DNA of 64,000 nt from Lepidostoma basale (lineage: Eukaryota > Arthropoda > Insecta > Trichoptera > Lepidostomatidae): contig JAHDVF020000251.1 in NCBI GenBank assembly GCA_022606425.2, forward strand, positions 310,001 to 374,000, written 5' to 3'. Below, piece by piece: positions 22,745-35,345 of the stretch; the stretch's first letter is position 1; the number at the start of each line of letters is the position of its first letter. A model generated the notes under the pieces. It made no database searches. It was given only the letters and a program-made list of their open reading frames with translations, and was not told where the DNA came from. A program made the position numbers and the translations under genes.

Positions 22745-23254
22745 ATGTAAATATTGGGTTTATTTCAAGTAAATTCATCATTTGTGAACTTTGAATTTTG
22801 AAATTAGTGAACAGGCATTTTTACCATTGCTGCGTTTGCCATTGTAGAGACGGGATAACGAGCTTAATTCGTCTCCGTGTTTATCCCTGAAAAATTATTT
22901 TAAGATTCGAATGTGTTGAAAGAACTTGCACATTCAATGCAACGTGAGCTTTTTATATCTGGAATGCATCATGGAAAATAGCTCGGGCGACTTGAAAGAG
23001 AAGATGAAGATAATATCAAACATTCAGTCAATGAATGTAATACATAAAATTACTATTGCCGACCGAAGTGGAGTGTATTTGTTTTAAATTGGTCTGGGAT
23101 CCTCACGGTAGTAGGCTGTTGAATGAAGCGAATACTTGCAGAGAATTGATATTCGATTGGTGGCAAAGCTCAGAGTGATTCTACTGTTTGTTTTTTTTAT
23201 ATTGTTAAGTCTACATTATTGTGTATGAAATAATCCTAGAATAATGAAGGTAAT

Positions 23255-23375
23255 AATATTATAACATTTAAAACGCCGATTTCGTGATGTAATCACATCA
23301 AGGGCGCATTGAGACATGTTTTAAATCTAAAAATCGAAATATGAACGCTGCATCTGATATTTGTCATTGGTAAGA
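23255..23375 (-). mobile_element. LINE-C 3' end
   Basis: The reverse complement of the 63340-63450 end: plus-strand AAAACGCCGATTTCGTGATG then ATCAAGGGCGCATTGAG. Short solitary copy. Confidence 0.7.
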
Positions 23376-23645
23376 AAGTAATACAAAGAAAAAATATACA
23401 AAATAAATTTTAATTTGGGTATGAAATATGAAAATTATGGGTTTTCAGCTTAAATCTGTATATCTATAATGTAGAATATAATATATGTGTTGCCTTTAAG
23501 AAATTGAGTGTAATTAAATTTCTAGGGTAATTGCTATTTCAAAGGTAAACATTTTTCGCCTATACCTCTCTCACCCTCACCCTCTGACGTCACCACCGTT
23601 TATTATTGTAAATTTAGCGTTTTTGTTTAGTTATTATATTGCCCT

Positions 23646-23669
23646 GTTTCGCTTGGGGTCAAGCGAAAC
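23646..23669. repeat. Perfect 10-bp hairpin, 4-nt loop
   Basis: GTTTCGCTTG and CAAGCGAAAC flank GGGT. It lies upstream of the possible relic exon at 23780. Confidence 0.8.
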
Positions 23670-23779
23670 TAGTGGCATCAATTATAACAATCATACAGTG
23701 GTGTAAGTATTTTATTGTTTTTTAATCTATGGTTGTAGTTATTTAAGGTTACTTATTTTATTAGAATATATAAGTTCAA

Positions 23780-23980
23780 ATGGGGAAAATTTTCAAGCGA
23801 AAAACTCCGTAGTGGTTCTACTGAGAAAACGGAAAGGTTAACTAATCGGCGGCGATACCGTGCCGTCGACGGCCGGCGTGAGTATGTGTTCCCTCGCTCA
23901 TTGGGTTTGCCTGCGCTGCGATAATTAATACTTACTCTTTTTTACAGGAAACATCGTCTCCCCTGCGAAATCGTATTAAT
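23780..23980 (+). pseudogene. Possible relic exon pair (uncertain)
   Basis: An ATG at 23780 opens MGKIFKRKTP and then stops; in the next frame SGSTEKTERLTNRRRYR and AVDGR follow without stops to a donor-like GTGAGT at 23878. A 70-base segment ends in TTTTTTACAG at 23947, after which RNIVSPAKSY continues in phase to a stop. GC content is higher than around it. The basic start resembles N-termini of some transposase-like proteins, but I do not recognise it. It may be chance. Confidence 0.2.
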
Positions 23981-23999
23981 AATCCTAGAATGTGAATGG

Positions 24000-24830
24000 G
24001 ATGATCCGGTCCATTAAAGTTACAATGAATACATAAATCAAAGAAAAAAATATGAATTCACAAGATAAAAATAAAACACCATTAACATAGCGCTCTCTCG
24101 AGATGTTTTTCCGTATGAAAGATATTAGATAACAAAGATTATTTTTTAGATAATTTTATTGTATTAGGAAGGCAAGCGGCGTGTTTCCTTTGCTAATGGA
24201 ATGAAAGTTCAATTACGAGATGAAAAAAAAAACTAATGTGAATGCGCGATGCATCTAACTGGGCTAAATCTAAAACAGGAACAAAACGAACATTTTATAC
24301 AATCTCAGACATTAGTTCTTGCTAATGCGACGCCTTGGTCGTTGCTAATATTAGCCAATGCATTGTGTCAAAATGCGAGTATTTTGGTACAACACATGTT
24401 AGAATACTGTATTTGAATATTTTGTATTTTGGTATAGAGATACTCAAATCCATTAATTGAATTCAATCCTGAAAAAATCACCACTATTTTATGTATACTA
24501 TGATTATATCCTTTAATATTTAATAATACATTAATATATCTATGATATAGTAGAGAGAATTTAAGAGAAAATTCGATATTAACGATAATGTTCGTTCTCT
24601 ACATGAGTTAATATTTTATATGTTCATGACACGTTCGATGATATGTTTCGCCTTTCTAGGACATTAGAAAATGTTTGTCATTTCATTATAACTTAGCAAA
24701 AAGAAACATGTCAATCATATAATGTAATAAAACTTCTAGTAAACTGATATTTTAATCAATATTAAATATCTAAAATGAAGCTTTTCATTGTTGAAGAAAC
24801 AATAACATTTTTGGAGATTCTTTATTTTTA
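24000..24830. other. AT-rich interval with weak fold-back-like sequence
   Basis: The segment at about 24685-24800 (AGAAACATGTCAATCATATA, later GTTGAAGAAACAATAA) resembles sequence at 63590-63770 and may be a decayed Penelope-like end. Nothing else recognised. Confidence 0.3.
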
Positions 24831-24905
24831 ACTAACTAACTAACTAACCCTCACGCTGTCTCCCCGAAGGGGTAGGCAGAAAGAATGGACTGCCACACTT
24901 TTCTT
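24831..24905 (-). mobile_element. LINE-A extreme 3' end
   Basis: Plus strand reads (AACT)n, then CCTCACGCTGTCTCCCCGAA and GGGGTAGGCAGAAAGAATGG. Heavily 5'-truncated. Confidence 0.75.
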
Positions 24906-25990
24906 TTCTTTATTTTTTAAAAGCGAATAATAGATATACCTAAAAAGTTAATAGCATATTGCTGAATATGTCCAATTTTTTAAAGTTTTATTAACTTTCA
25001 CGGGAGAAACATGTTTCACCATGCTGTGGTATAATCATACATTTCTTTATTCGTCTTGCAAGTGATAATTCAGTTAAACCGAAACATGTCACTCCCATAA
25101 AATATAATTAATATTTAAACCTGATATTTTTTTACGTCATTACTCAACGAACAATTAAAAAAACGTTGACATATTCTTTCAATCGCTGTACAAGAGAGTA
25201 TAAAATTAAGCATGGATAAATATTAAAAAAATTAAAATATAACGATAAACAACTGCAATAATACTCACATAATCGCTTATGTATGAGCTTGTTAAAACAT
25301 ATAATTTAAAACAATTAATAAAAATTTGTAATCACTGTGATTTTATATTTGTTAAGCACGTCTATATTTATAGTAAACTTATCGCCTTCGCCACAATACA
25401 TTCCTGTGTACCTGGTTTAATAGTAAATAACAGAATAATAAATGTTTAAGTGGCGTCATAAGCGTAGACATTTCCATAGCTAGAAAACAAAAGACCGGCT
25501 ATTGTTCAAATTTATTCTGTATTCCGACGGATTCGCGCATAACGATGTACGAGTGTATACCATTATGTATGCATCGAGTCCCGTCATTGTTATGCAGATC
25601 ACCGTTGGATAAAATTATAAACGTACGTGTTTCGTGCTGTTGACATCTCGTGTCTACTAACAATAACTAGATGCCCAACAAATGTGATATCAAAATCAAA
25701 TCACTATATATGACATAAACTTAAAAATCAATATAAAAAGTTTCATCGAATTACTTGAATAATGTTGTAATACTCCGCAATAAATCGATTTATCAAATCA
25801 AAAACGAGATTTTCTAATTGTTCTTATTTATCATCTATGACAAACAGTGGCGGCCGGTTTACATTTTTTATAACTATTTCGGTTTCAAAAGCAATAGAGT
25901 AGATGACGAACATTATTTTATATATTAACCCTTTGCACCCTTCAATCATTATTTTTTTACGTGCCACCAACTGCTTATTAATTTACAAAC
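24906..25990. other. AT-rich interval
   Basis: At 25070-25105 the words CCGAAACATGTCACTCCC and ATAAAATATAATT recur in the fold-back family of 36440 and 63590. No gene or complete element recognised. Confidence 0.35.
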
Positions 25991-25994
25991 AATA

Positions 25995-26425
25995 TCTGTT
26001 CTACTATATTTCTGCGAAACCTGGACTCTGAAAGTGAATGTTATGAATCGGTTGGAAGCGTTTGAGATGTGGATATACCGCAGAATGCTCCGTATACCGT
26101 GGACCGATAGTGTCAGTAATGCAGATGTACTGCAGAGAGCCAGAGCCAATAGACAGCTGGTGTCAAGTGTGAAAATTAGAAAGGTCTCATATTTGGGTTA
26201 TGTGCTAAGGGGAGAAAAATACCACCTCCTTCGACTGATATTAATGGGTAAAGTCGAGCGACGTCGGGGAGATGGTAGAAGGCAGCTGTCCTAGCTGCAG
26301 AATATCAAATAGTGGACGGGAATAACAAGAGTTCAGAATCTATTCCAAATGGCGCAGGATAGAGATGCCTTTGCTGTAGTGATCGCAAACGTCGGGGGGA
26401 CCTGACACGGCACCGAAAGAAGAAT
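25995..26425 (+). mobile_element. LINE-D 3' fragment (RTE-like)
   Basis: Plus-strand residues RLEAFEMWIYRRMLRI, TDSVSNADVLQRA and LMGKVERRRGDGRRQL belong to the C-terminal region of RTE-like LINEs and resemble LINE-B. A frame break follows and the end is near 26425. Confidence 0.65.
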
Positions 26426-26691
26426 AATATAAGGTAAGAGTCTCCATAAAAAGCCGTTTTAGGAAGGTTTAAAGTGTGTTATAATAATTATTGGTAATTA
26501 ATTTTAAAAATTGCGTCGTAATGTCGAGTCTTGGTCGACATTGGAGTTAGTGTAAGAGCTGCTACATATGTCGAGTCTATCTAGACACAAACATTGAAAT
26601 TTGATTGAAGTGAGAAGTGTAACAAACTGTTGATAATATATATAAATATAATCGGTGGTTAAAATCAGAAATATACTTAAACTTTGCTTAA

Positions 26692-26928
26692 CCCCCATTG
26701 CGCGACTGACCTTCTTGCAGTAAAAAAATTTGGCCTCAAACTGGGGTTGACTACATTTACAGCTCAAACAAATAGCCCCAGTTCATCGTAATATATGGTA
26801 CAATTTAGTGGTGAGGAATTAAAGTAAAAAGGTTTACAATATACATTCAAATACGAACTGCAAATGTAGTCTGCAGTAGTTTGAAATAATAAAAAAATGG
26901 ACGGCAAATGTAGTCAGCGCTATAGGGG
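26692..26928. mobile_element. Candidate piggyBac-type MITE
   Basis: The left end TTAA|CCCCCATTGCGCGACTGA and the right end (reverse complement) CCCCTATAGCGCTGACTA are similar inverted repeats. The left flank is a TTAA; the right flank reads TTCAA, a possible mutated copy. There is no coding capacity in the 237 bp. Confidence 0.45.
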
Positions 26929-27724
26929 TTCAATTCATTTCCGAATCATAGATGTTAAGTGTGAATATAGAGTTGGTGCCATAAAATGTTAAAACAATTT
27001 ATTTCAGTGTACTCAAAACTCGATAGAAAATTTCGATTCTATTAAATTAAGTACAATGTTTTAGCAATTTTTCATTATATTTTCAATAAAATTTGTGGGT
27101 ACAAAAAACAAAACTCTCAATATCTAAGCTAATAGTTGTGTGATGTTTGCAATACTCTCAAATTAAAGCCGTTACTTAGTTAAGAGCCGACCCAGATACT
27201 TTTTACATGCAGATCTGACAAAACAATTGATTTTACCACTTGTTTGTTTAGAAAATTTTATTACCAATCATTCCATTGTGCCCATCACTAATACTGCATT
27301 AACCGCATAGCATCGAACTGTTGAAAATATAATTGGTATAACCCAAAAAAGAAACGTGCAAATTGTTTCCATAAATTTAACCGGTCTATGTGAAATGAAC
27401 GTGTTGACCATTTACAGTAATATCGCTGTGAAATGAAGTCCGGGTGATGGACCGATGATACATAATAAAATATTATACATATTTACCCGCAAAGTCGAAA
27501 CAATGGCATTCTTAAAACAATTTACCACAAATATACGTGGCCTAAAATGTTGTAAAAATATAGTGTCCTCTGTATTATACGTACAAAATACAGTGTTTGG
27601 GCCTGTATTCGAAAAGATCAACCCTAAAAATTTTATATACCTATTTTTTTATCTGACAAGAACACAGTGATTTGAGTACTTACTTGGATTTAAAAGCAAA
27701 TATAAAATTATTCGATAAGTATGC
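26929..27724. other. AT-rich interval, nothing recognised
   Basis: Overlapping short frames at 27412-27670 on both strands show no family resemblance. Confidence 0.4.
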
Positions 27725-28010
27725 TTTCTTAAGGATTAATTGTATCTCAATAGAGACGAAGGTGTTAATTGTTTTTTTTGGAAACAGAATATGGTAGTCG
27801 AGGCGTTTACAGGACTCATGACCTGTCATTGGTTGGGTTAAGCAATCGCTTTATGTTAACAAAATTCCCTATTCCGCCCTTCTTACGACCACCACGTCTC
27901 ACAAATTTTTGAAAGCTATGCTACTGTGTCAAGAAACACTTCACATTTTTAGGTCAATCTACACTAGCGCCATCTATTAAGATTATATGTAAGCATTAGT
28001 ATACATTAAA
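27725..28010 (-). mobile_element. MITE-M copy 2
   Basis: The plus strand starts TTGTATCTCAATAGAGACG and contains GACCTGTCATTGGTTGG, CCTATTCCGCCCTTCTTACG and ACTAGCGCCATCTATTAAG, the reverse of copy 1. The distal end is truncated. Confidence 0.65.
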
Positions 28011-28744
28011 AAAAAACAAAGTATGCTTTCAATTAGACGTTGATATTATGTTTTACAGGATGAAAGAGTTCTCAACAGATCCAAGAATGAAATCTATGAA
28101 AAATATCTGTGCTGTATGAATTGTATCAAAGTGTCAGTGTAAGCCTACTTGTTTTAGCTAGGAAGCCTACACCGGTTGGGTCGATAGAATATGGATGACC
28201 ATCAAAAAATCCAATGTCAATAAGGACATATTTTCACTGGTTGGATGGAGTGGTAGCAGATTGTCTGGTCCAGTACAGTTTCGTCCCTTGACAGCCAAGA
28301 CATCACGATGATCATGTAGCAATAAAAAACGAGCCAATAAAGGTGTTTCGCAAATTAACCGCTGAATTAACCAAGTAACTACTTTTGTGGGTTTCGAATG
28401 GCCTTTCGAATGGTCACAACACGATGTGTACCAGTGAAACTAAAGACCAGCCAAATATTTTTTGACCAACATCCAATTGAACGTATTATAGAAGTATAGA
28501 GAGAGGCTAAAAAGAGAGCTGCAAACGACTGAAGCAGACTGGATATCATCCACATTTAATAGTGACCGGTTAATCAAACAGTCATGACCTATGCTGGATT
28601 GCTGTACTATTGATGACGATTGACAATGGCTTTGATGTATACAGGGAGAAAACGAAATTCGATGGTCAAGACCTGAATTAAACACTCAAATCTCATACTG
28701 GAGGTATACCCGAAAACGGTTTTTGTATTGGAAAAAATTGGATA
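28011..28744. other. Unrecognised interval before LINE-E
   Basis: No recognisable domain. It may hold decayed upstream parts of the LINE-E copy at 28745. Confidence 0.35.
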
Positions 28745-29235
28745 TTGGCAATACGAGAATTTAGAAAATTACGTCATGTTCTCACTTCTAAAATACCACA
28801 ATGCCTCAAGACTAAAGCCTTCAACCAGTGCGTCTTGCCAGTCATGACATATGGAGCCGAGACGTGGACACTGAGATCTAGTGATCTAGTCTACAGATTC
28901 AAGGTCGCCCAACGCGCCATAACCAAGCTTGGAATAACCTTGAGGGACAGATTTAGACACGAATTTATTCGACAAAAAACCAAGGTGACTGAGGTGGCTC
29001 TGAGAATGGGCGGGCTGAAGTGGCGATGGGCTGGCCATATCTGTCGGAGAACCGACGGCCGATGGAGGAGACGGGTTCTGGAGTGGAGATCGCGTACAGG
29101 GTTCCGCAGAGTTGGACGTCCCTCTTCCCGCTGGACCGACGGTCTGAAGAGGATTGCTGGACATGGATGGATAGGGGGCGGTGGCGTGCTTTGGGAGAGG
29201 TCTACGTTCAGCAGTGGATGACAGACGGCTGATGA
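28745..29235 (+). mobile_element. LINE-E 3' fragment (non-LTR reverse transcriptase C-terminus)
   Basis: A 158-codon open frame reads FRKLRHVLTSKIPQCLKTK, LPVMTYGAETWTLRS, KVTEVALRMGGLKWRWAG and HICRRTDGRWRRRVLEW, then RTGFRRVGRPSSRWTDGLKR. This is the conserved post-reverse-transcriptase region of a LINE. The last part is frameshifted (VYVQQWMTDG lies in the next frame). The copy at 59223-59690 is very similar. No catalytic domain is present. Confidence 0.75.
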
Positions 29236-30074
29236 TGAATACGGGAATTACGATATTTAATTAAAATGTGAATATTTCTCCATCTGCGGGTCGTGGCACT
29301 GCACTCGGCGTGGCCTAGGTGACTGTTCCATTACCGTTGCATTGTGCAATAATTATGCAGTCGGCAGATGAGTCTGCGTGACCGCGATATCGTTATTTGT
29401 TTTCTACGGATTATGTCAAGGACCCGCTACACATCCATTGTTGAATAAATTAATACAAATATGTGTGTTCTCAGCAATGCTGTTTGCTAATCTATTAGTT
29501 AGTTAGTATAATTATTCATAAGATTATTAATAATACGTTAAAAAATAAATCAAGCCAACCGAAGCTAAAATAAAAATGAAAATATTGTTGGTTCTTTTAT
29601 ACATCCTCAATAATTATTGTATTATATATCCCCAACAATGATATATTCAAAAACTATATCCTCAACAAATATACCATCAACAATTTATATAATATGTATC
29701 AAAAATATGTGTTTAAAAGATTTAAAAAAAATTAAATGCATATATTTGTAACATTTCTGTACATTGCATCTACTCGTATTTATGTTAAATCGGCATACGT
29801 TAGTAAAATGATGGATCACAATAAAATCAATAAAAATAACTAGGTCAATGTGGTCGGTACACACATATATTAAAGAAAATTAAAGACGAACCATTATTCA
29901 TACAATTTATAATCTGGGCATGCGGTTTTGAATCGATACAGTTGATAGGACAAAAGAGTTAATAAATTTCAATTAACGCGCCGTATACGTAAAGGAAAGC
30001 TAATAGAAAAATAATACATGGAAAGTGTTCAATTATTAGTAAAATGTATTAATATTAAGTTAAATCAAAAATTC
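29236..30074. other. Interval without recognised features
   Basis: A slightly GC-richer patch at about 29280-29430 shows no open frame. The rest is AT-rich. Confidence 0.4.
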
Positions 30075-30265
30075 GATTGGGCCGAGATAACCAAACCGCA
30101 GAGCTAAAAAGAAGAATTGGACTAAGCTGGGCAGCTTTCGGAAACATGAGTTAGGTACATCCTTAAAAACCGCAAAATCGATCAACCTGAAACGGAGAGT
30201 CTATGAAGCCTGCGTTCTGCCAGTTGGTACTTATGGTCTTGAAACTGTTACATTGTCCAAACAAA
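30075..30265 (+). mobile_element. LINE-E-like fragment
   Basis: Frames give LSWAAFGNMS-like residues, LKRRVYEACVLPVGTYGLET and VTLSKQ, a more upstream piece of the LINE-E-type C-terminus. A related piece is at 55555. Confidence 0.55.
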
Positions 30266-31144
30266 GTGGACCCCTCTCCTTACCACTCTTCGGGTCAGTA
30301 CTTTGCAGTCAACGTGTTAAGCTAGCAAACTACTCAACTAGCAAAAGTAAATTATTTTCTTAATTTTAAACAGGGATTTTATGCTTTAAACCATTATCGA
30401 AGGTTTTTCAGCTAGGATTTTCTTCTTCTGACAAGACTTTGTTTTCCTTCAATTTTACCTTGGTTAATCAATTGCAATACTTTGTATTTATCGTTCCTCA
30501 TAAAGTGCCCGAAGTATTCCAGTTTCCTGAGCCTTATATTCGTTATTTCCTTTTCATTCTTCATTCGCTCAATTAAGCTCTCTAATTTGATAAAATATTT
30601 TGTGGTTAAAAAAAAAGTTTATATTTTTCTATTGTAACATTGTGTTAAGGCAAGGTTAAAAAGTAAAAACACTTGAAATTCAGTTATAATTTTAAAACAA
30701 AAAATGGATACTTAATATCGATATCACCATAAGTGGTAAACCTAGTGCTCGACTTATACAAAAATCATTTTTTTAGTAAGATCGACTAACGTCAGGAGGT
30801 TCATTATTCAACAGAGATAGTGTATAGATGTCGCTAGCCACACAAAAAAAATGTTAAAATTCCTACTGGAATCATTTTTAATACAAAGTGGCCTTACGGT
30901 ATTGGTGGTGCGCTTACGTAGCGGTCACCAGTGGCCTTACGGTATTGAAGTGGTTGATAATGTCACACCACAAATAAAGTGCTTCATACGAAAGTTTATA
31001 TAAAAAAATGTTTATATAAACAGTGTTTTTACAGTACCTTTAATTGGAAGATCAATAACAATGGAGGTCTGTCCGCTACTTATTAATGAAATGAAAATTA
31101 CGAAAGGTATTATCATTTAAAACAAAAAATGGTCCAAATTATAG
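30266..31144. other. AT-rich interval with small repeats
   Basis: GTGGCCTTACGGTATTG occurs twice (about 30889 and 30931). GATAATGTCACACCACAAAT at 30957 also occurs at 58864, with the following CATACGAAAG, so a short dispersed repeat is present. Confidence 0.4.
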
Positions 31145-31500
31145 CATATAAATCGGAGTGACATCTCCAGGCGTTATCTAGCAATACGATAATGGCGGTA
31201 GCCTTTCACATTGCTTTAAAAAAATCTTCTGCTTAATGCTTAAAATCCAATCTCCATAGATGGCGCTAGTGTGTAGATTGAAACTACCTACCATGTAAAG
31301 GGTGGTGTTAAAGATTAACATATATACAACTTCCAAAGATTTGTCAGACATGGTGGTCATAAGAAAAGGTGGAATGGGGAATGTTGTATTACATAAAGCG
31401 TGCGCTTAAGCGGTCATAAGTCCTGTAAACACCTCGATCACCATATTCTGTTTCCAATTTGCATCTTCGTCTCTATTGAGATATAATTAATTCTTAAATT
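31145..31500 (+). mobile_element. MITE-M copy 3
   Basis: Contains CATCTCCAGGCGTTATCTAG, ATGGCGCTAGTG, GTCAGACATGGTGG, GGAATGGGGAATGTTG, AAAGCGTGCGCTTAA and the terminal CTTCGTCTCTATTGAGATA. Confidence 0.65.
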
Positions 31501-31507
31501 TAATTGC

Positions 31508-31655
31508 CAACAAACTAACTAAACATGCCGTCTCCCCGAAGGGGTAGGCAAAAAATGCTACACTGTTCTTTCTTGACACACTTATCTCGATTCATAAACA
31601 TCGAATCGTCCCGCGACTTTAATATATGATTGATTTGATCGTGCCATGTTTAATT
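31508..31655 (-). mobile_element. LINE-A 3' end, degraded
   Basis: Plus strand ACATGCCGTCTCCCCGAAGG, GGTAGGCAAAAAATG and GATCGTGCCATGTTT follow the LINE-A end with gaps. Confidence 0.65.
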
Positions 31656-34069
31656 TTGATTGCATATAAATATATTTAAAAAAAACTATCATTCATTCAT
31701 TTCAATTAGCGATTGAGTACACATTTCTATGTGGAATAAACTCGTGATTTTACGACAGCAACTGTTGTTTGTTCTTCCAGTTATATTTAAGAAGAAACTA
31801 ACGGTTATGATATCTCGCCGGACTAGTTATCGAAGCCGCCTTAGTTCACAATTAAATAATCCCCCGCACAGAGAGAGTAACAGTAGAACAGAACAGTATT
31901 ATCGCGAAGTCTTATTTCGTAGATTGTAAAAGTGTTGCGGATGAAGAATCTTAAAGGCAAAAGAAAATGAAAGGAAACATTGCAGACTCAATAGCTTGAC
32001 GACATTTAATAAAAACGTACCATTTTGTTTATTAAAAAAAATACATTGTCCTATAATACAACAGTTTGAAAAACTAGTCATTGTGAGAACCACCTGAAAA
32101 CTATTATTCGTGACTTATGTAATTTAAGTTTATTAACAAATTGTCTGCGGGAAGGATATTAATACCCCCTTTACTGGAGTTTTTTTTCGATGACATGGAC
32201 CCCTTGTAGGTCGGAATCGACTCCTGGGGGTGATATAGGCCACTTTGGGAATGACTGTTTAAGAGTATTTAATATTTGTGGACATTATCTATCCATGTAC
32301 AGACATTTTTATACAGAATATACGATAAATTCACAAGTGGTAATTACTTTGTAAGTGTATCGTATCGAGATATCTGAAAACCAATGTTGAATGAAAACAG
32401 ATCTCGTTCAACTAGTTACATAAATAAGTTGGTATTTGAAAGTTAAAGCGATCCTTGAACATAATTGATCGGCGTGGGATATTTAAAATCCGAACCAAGC
32501 GCAGTTTCTTCAGTTTATCGTTCAATAAAAAAATTAATGAAATTAGTTCTAATAAAAATGCAAAGAGATTTATGGTGCAATATAAAAAGATTTAAAATAT
32601 AGAAGAAGCTGGAATAATAATTAATTATTATTATGAAATAACCATGTCTTCTGTATCTATGTATTCTGTCATCATATGTATTCTGAAGTACTATCCACCT
32701 ACAAGTAAAGTATTCTAACATATAATACTAAAAATATGAGGGTCAAGTTTTAACGATTGGATTTGTAAAGAAATCTAAAGAAATTTGGATATTTGCTTTT
32801 TGCATACGAGTACATTTTAAAATTAAAAAGCCTTCATTAATCACAAATATTTCTAGTAAAAATGAGTGTCTATGGTTCAAATAAATCAATTTCTTTGCAT
32901 GGTTATTATCTATGCTAATATTAGAATCTTATTTAAAAAATAAGAGAAAAAATCAAAGATGCAACATTCTGTATATTTAAAATTGAAGATTAAGTACATT
33001 TACTGTCGTTTTTATTTTTTTCTATTACAAGAAAGCGACATATTTTTGCCTTATAGGAGATAGATTTGCCCTAGTAAGATACCATATAACCCTTTCTTTG
33101 AATAGTACAAAACCACCCCAATATCAAAAAGACAGCTGACGAGCAAGTATCGAGATAACACAACGAACAAAGCAACACATATTTACAATTATTCAATGTG
33201 TCATATTCCGAATATTAAAATTAATACAATAGCACTTATAATAAGATTATTAGTTATTGCAAAGAATTGGACCAATGTGTATTTGCAAAAAAAAACACAC
33301 TAAAGACAAAAATATTTTTTGATATAATGTTATATGGTACTATGGAACTTATACTGTGAAAAGAATTTGCAAAAAATACGTAAAAATAACGGCTTACAAT
33401 CACGTTATGTTCTCTGCAGAGAAGTTCGTGCGATGGAAAAAATAATTAACATTGATTCACACACATAATGCTTAGATATGAACATATTATGGTGGTATAT
33501 AATCTAAAATTATGAAAAATGTAATGACGAAAAACATAAAAAATAATTACAACGTTATTGTTAATAAATTAGTTCCCAGAAAAAGCCAAATTCTTTTTAA
33601 TCACGATACTGAATGAGATAGTTCTAATAATGAAGGATGCTTTGTTCAAAAAAACACGCTGTATAAATATTATGTCTTAATTTTGTTTAAAATAATACAT
33701 TTAAATGATTCTGAAATACACATAATTTTTTTAAAGAAACATGGGATCAATCTTCATATATTTACATATGTTCTACTGTATGCATTTGTTACTAGCCTAA
33801 CTATTGTATAGTTAATACAAACTGGTTTCGACTAGGTCAAACAAATCTATCATTACTGCTGTTGAACCTTACCTCAATTAACCTAACCTAATTGCTATTT
33901 AACCCTATTAACTTAACCTTATACGATGATCAGATCTACTCCAATTAAACTTAATAGTATTTCTTGCGTTGATTTGATACACAACCATTGAAATAAATTA
34001 TTTAAAAAATATACATTATCGTACCGACCTTAATGTATGGAAATAATAATAATAATAAAAACATACTTT
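31656..34069. other. Long AT-rich interval with one hAT-like remnant
   Basis: Segment 32175-32257 on the minus strand begins CAGTCATTCCCAAAGTGG, like the hAT MITE at 56365, and is truncated. Elsewhere only chance frames are seen. Confidence 0.4.
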
Positions 34070-34205
34070 TGGCCACGTGAGGAGTCGAAAAAATCGACGA
34101 GCGGGCATGGAATGAAGTATGAATTTTAAGAAATCGAGATAAGTATGACAGGAAAGAAGAAAAAAAGATGTGTGGCAGACCATTCTTTGATTTAGTTCAT
34201 AAAAT
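34070..34205 (+). mobile_element. LINE-A fragment, degraded
   Basis: GGCCACGTGAGGAGTCG, AAAATCGACGAGCGGGCATG and TGTGTGGCAGACCATTCTTT align with the end of LINE-A coding sequence in plus orientation, without the final hairpin and tail. Confidence 0.5.
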
Positions 34206-34984
34206 GGCATGTAATACTACGTATATGTTAGGTTAGGTTAAAATAGGAGTCAAGACTAGTTTAGCAAAACAAATTTTATTAATTTAAAAATACCAAACTT
34301 TTAACAAATAATATATTTTGTTGCTATATCCTGTTTGACATGTTTTAGTAGACATTCAAAATAGATATGTAGAAGTAAAAAAAAAATTGTCTTGATTTCC
34401 TTATAAAGATATGATAAAATTAAGTTATTTATTAAACTGACCTCTAATGTAGACTCGTTAACATTGAAATATATCACTTATTTCTGAATACCCCGTAGTT
34501 ATAAAAGAGGTGGATAAACCCATTTGGACGGTAGGTACTCCACCTACTAACGGGAGACTTTAGTGCAATGACCATAAACAATTTCCATAATTATCATGAT
34601 TTAAGTGTTGGGACTTACTTTTGACTCACGAAAGTAATTCAAATTGATTTGAAACAAAGATGTTTAACATTCAAAAGAATAACGCGATATTATTTTAAGT
34701 GTTTGTTAAAAAATAATAAGGGTCATTCAGAAGTTGAATGAAACATGAAAACACATTATATTTAACACGACCTCAATAAACAAACAGAAGTGGTGTTGTT
34801 GGGGTGGACATATACAGAGTTATCGGTTATTCAAAATATTCCTTCTAGGAGGTTGTAGGGGAGGTTATTACCGGTGAATTATGTCATGTAAGTCAAAAGG
34901 CAAAAGAGAACCATTTATGATATGAAATCAATTTAAGTTTTTATTTATAAAGGTTAGGTGTTAAATTAGGAATATAAAACCTAT
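34206..34984. other. AT-rich interval, nothing recognised
   Basis: No gene or element ends recognised. Confidence 0.4.
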
Positions 34985-35085
34985 GTTTTTTGCTACGTTC
35001 ACATTGTTAACGTATACTTTCTTTACCATTTTTTCTTCATTCAGTCCAAACCATATTAATGAACCTTTCATTATTAAAATATTAT
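34985..35085 (-). mobile_element. LINE-A fragment, internal
   Basis: Plus-strand GTTAACGTATACTTTC, ACCATTTTTTCTTCATTCAG and TCCAAACCATATTAATGAAC match the middle of other LINE-A fragments. Confidence 0.55.
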
Positions 35086-35282
35086 GAATACATATTTAAT
35101 TAAAAATAGTATGAAAATCCCCATGCAAAGATTAATAACAATTTTATATTTTGAAAAACAAAATTAAAATTTTTCATTACATTATCACATATATATTTTG
35201 TTTAATATATTATTACCCAAATAATAGAGTAAAGAACATGTTTTTTTAAATGATTTTGGGTATATTTGTGCATCTTGTTATC

Positions 35283-35345
35283 CTCTTCGACTGACGTTTC
35301 GTAAATTGTTCCAGTCTCCATTTTCAGGATATTATAATCGAAAAG
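35283..35345 (-). repeat. Hammerhead-like, degenerate module
   Basis: On the minus strand CTGAAAATGGAGACTGGAAC is followed by GAAACGTCAGTC, an arrangement like Penelope-type hammerheads. The G of box I is A and stem II is poor. Confidence 0.3.

Noticed and set aside
33860..33920. Telomere-like CCTAA words
   Set aside because: Only two adjacent units, mixed with related degenerate words; expected by chance.
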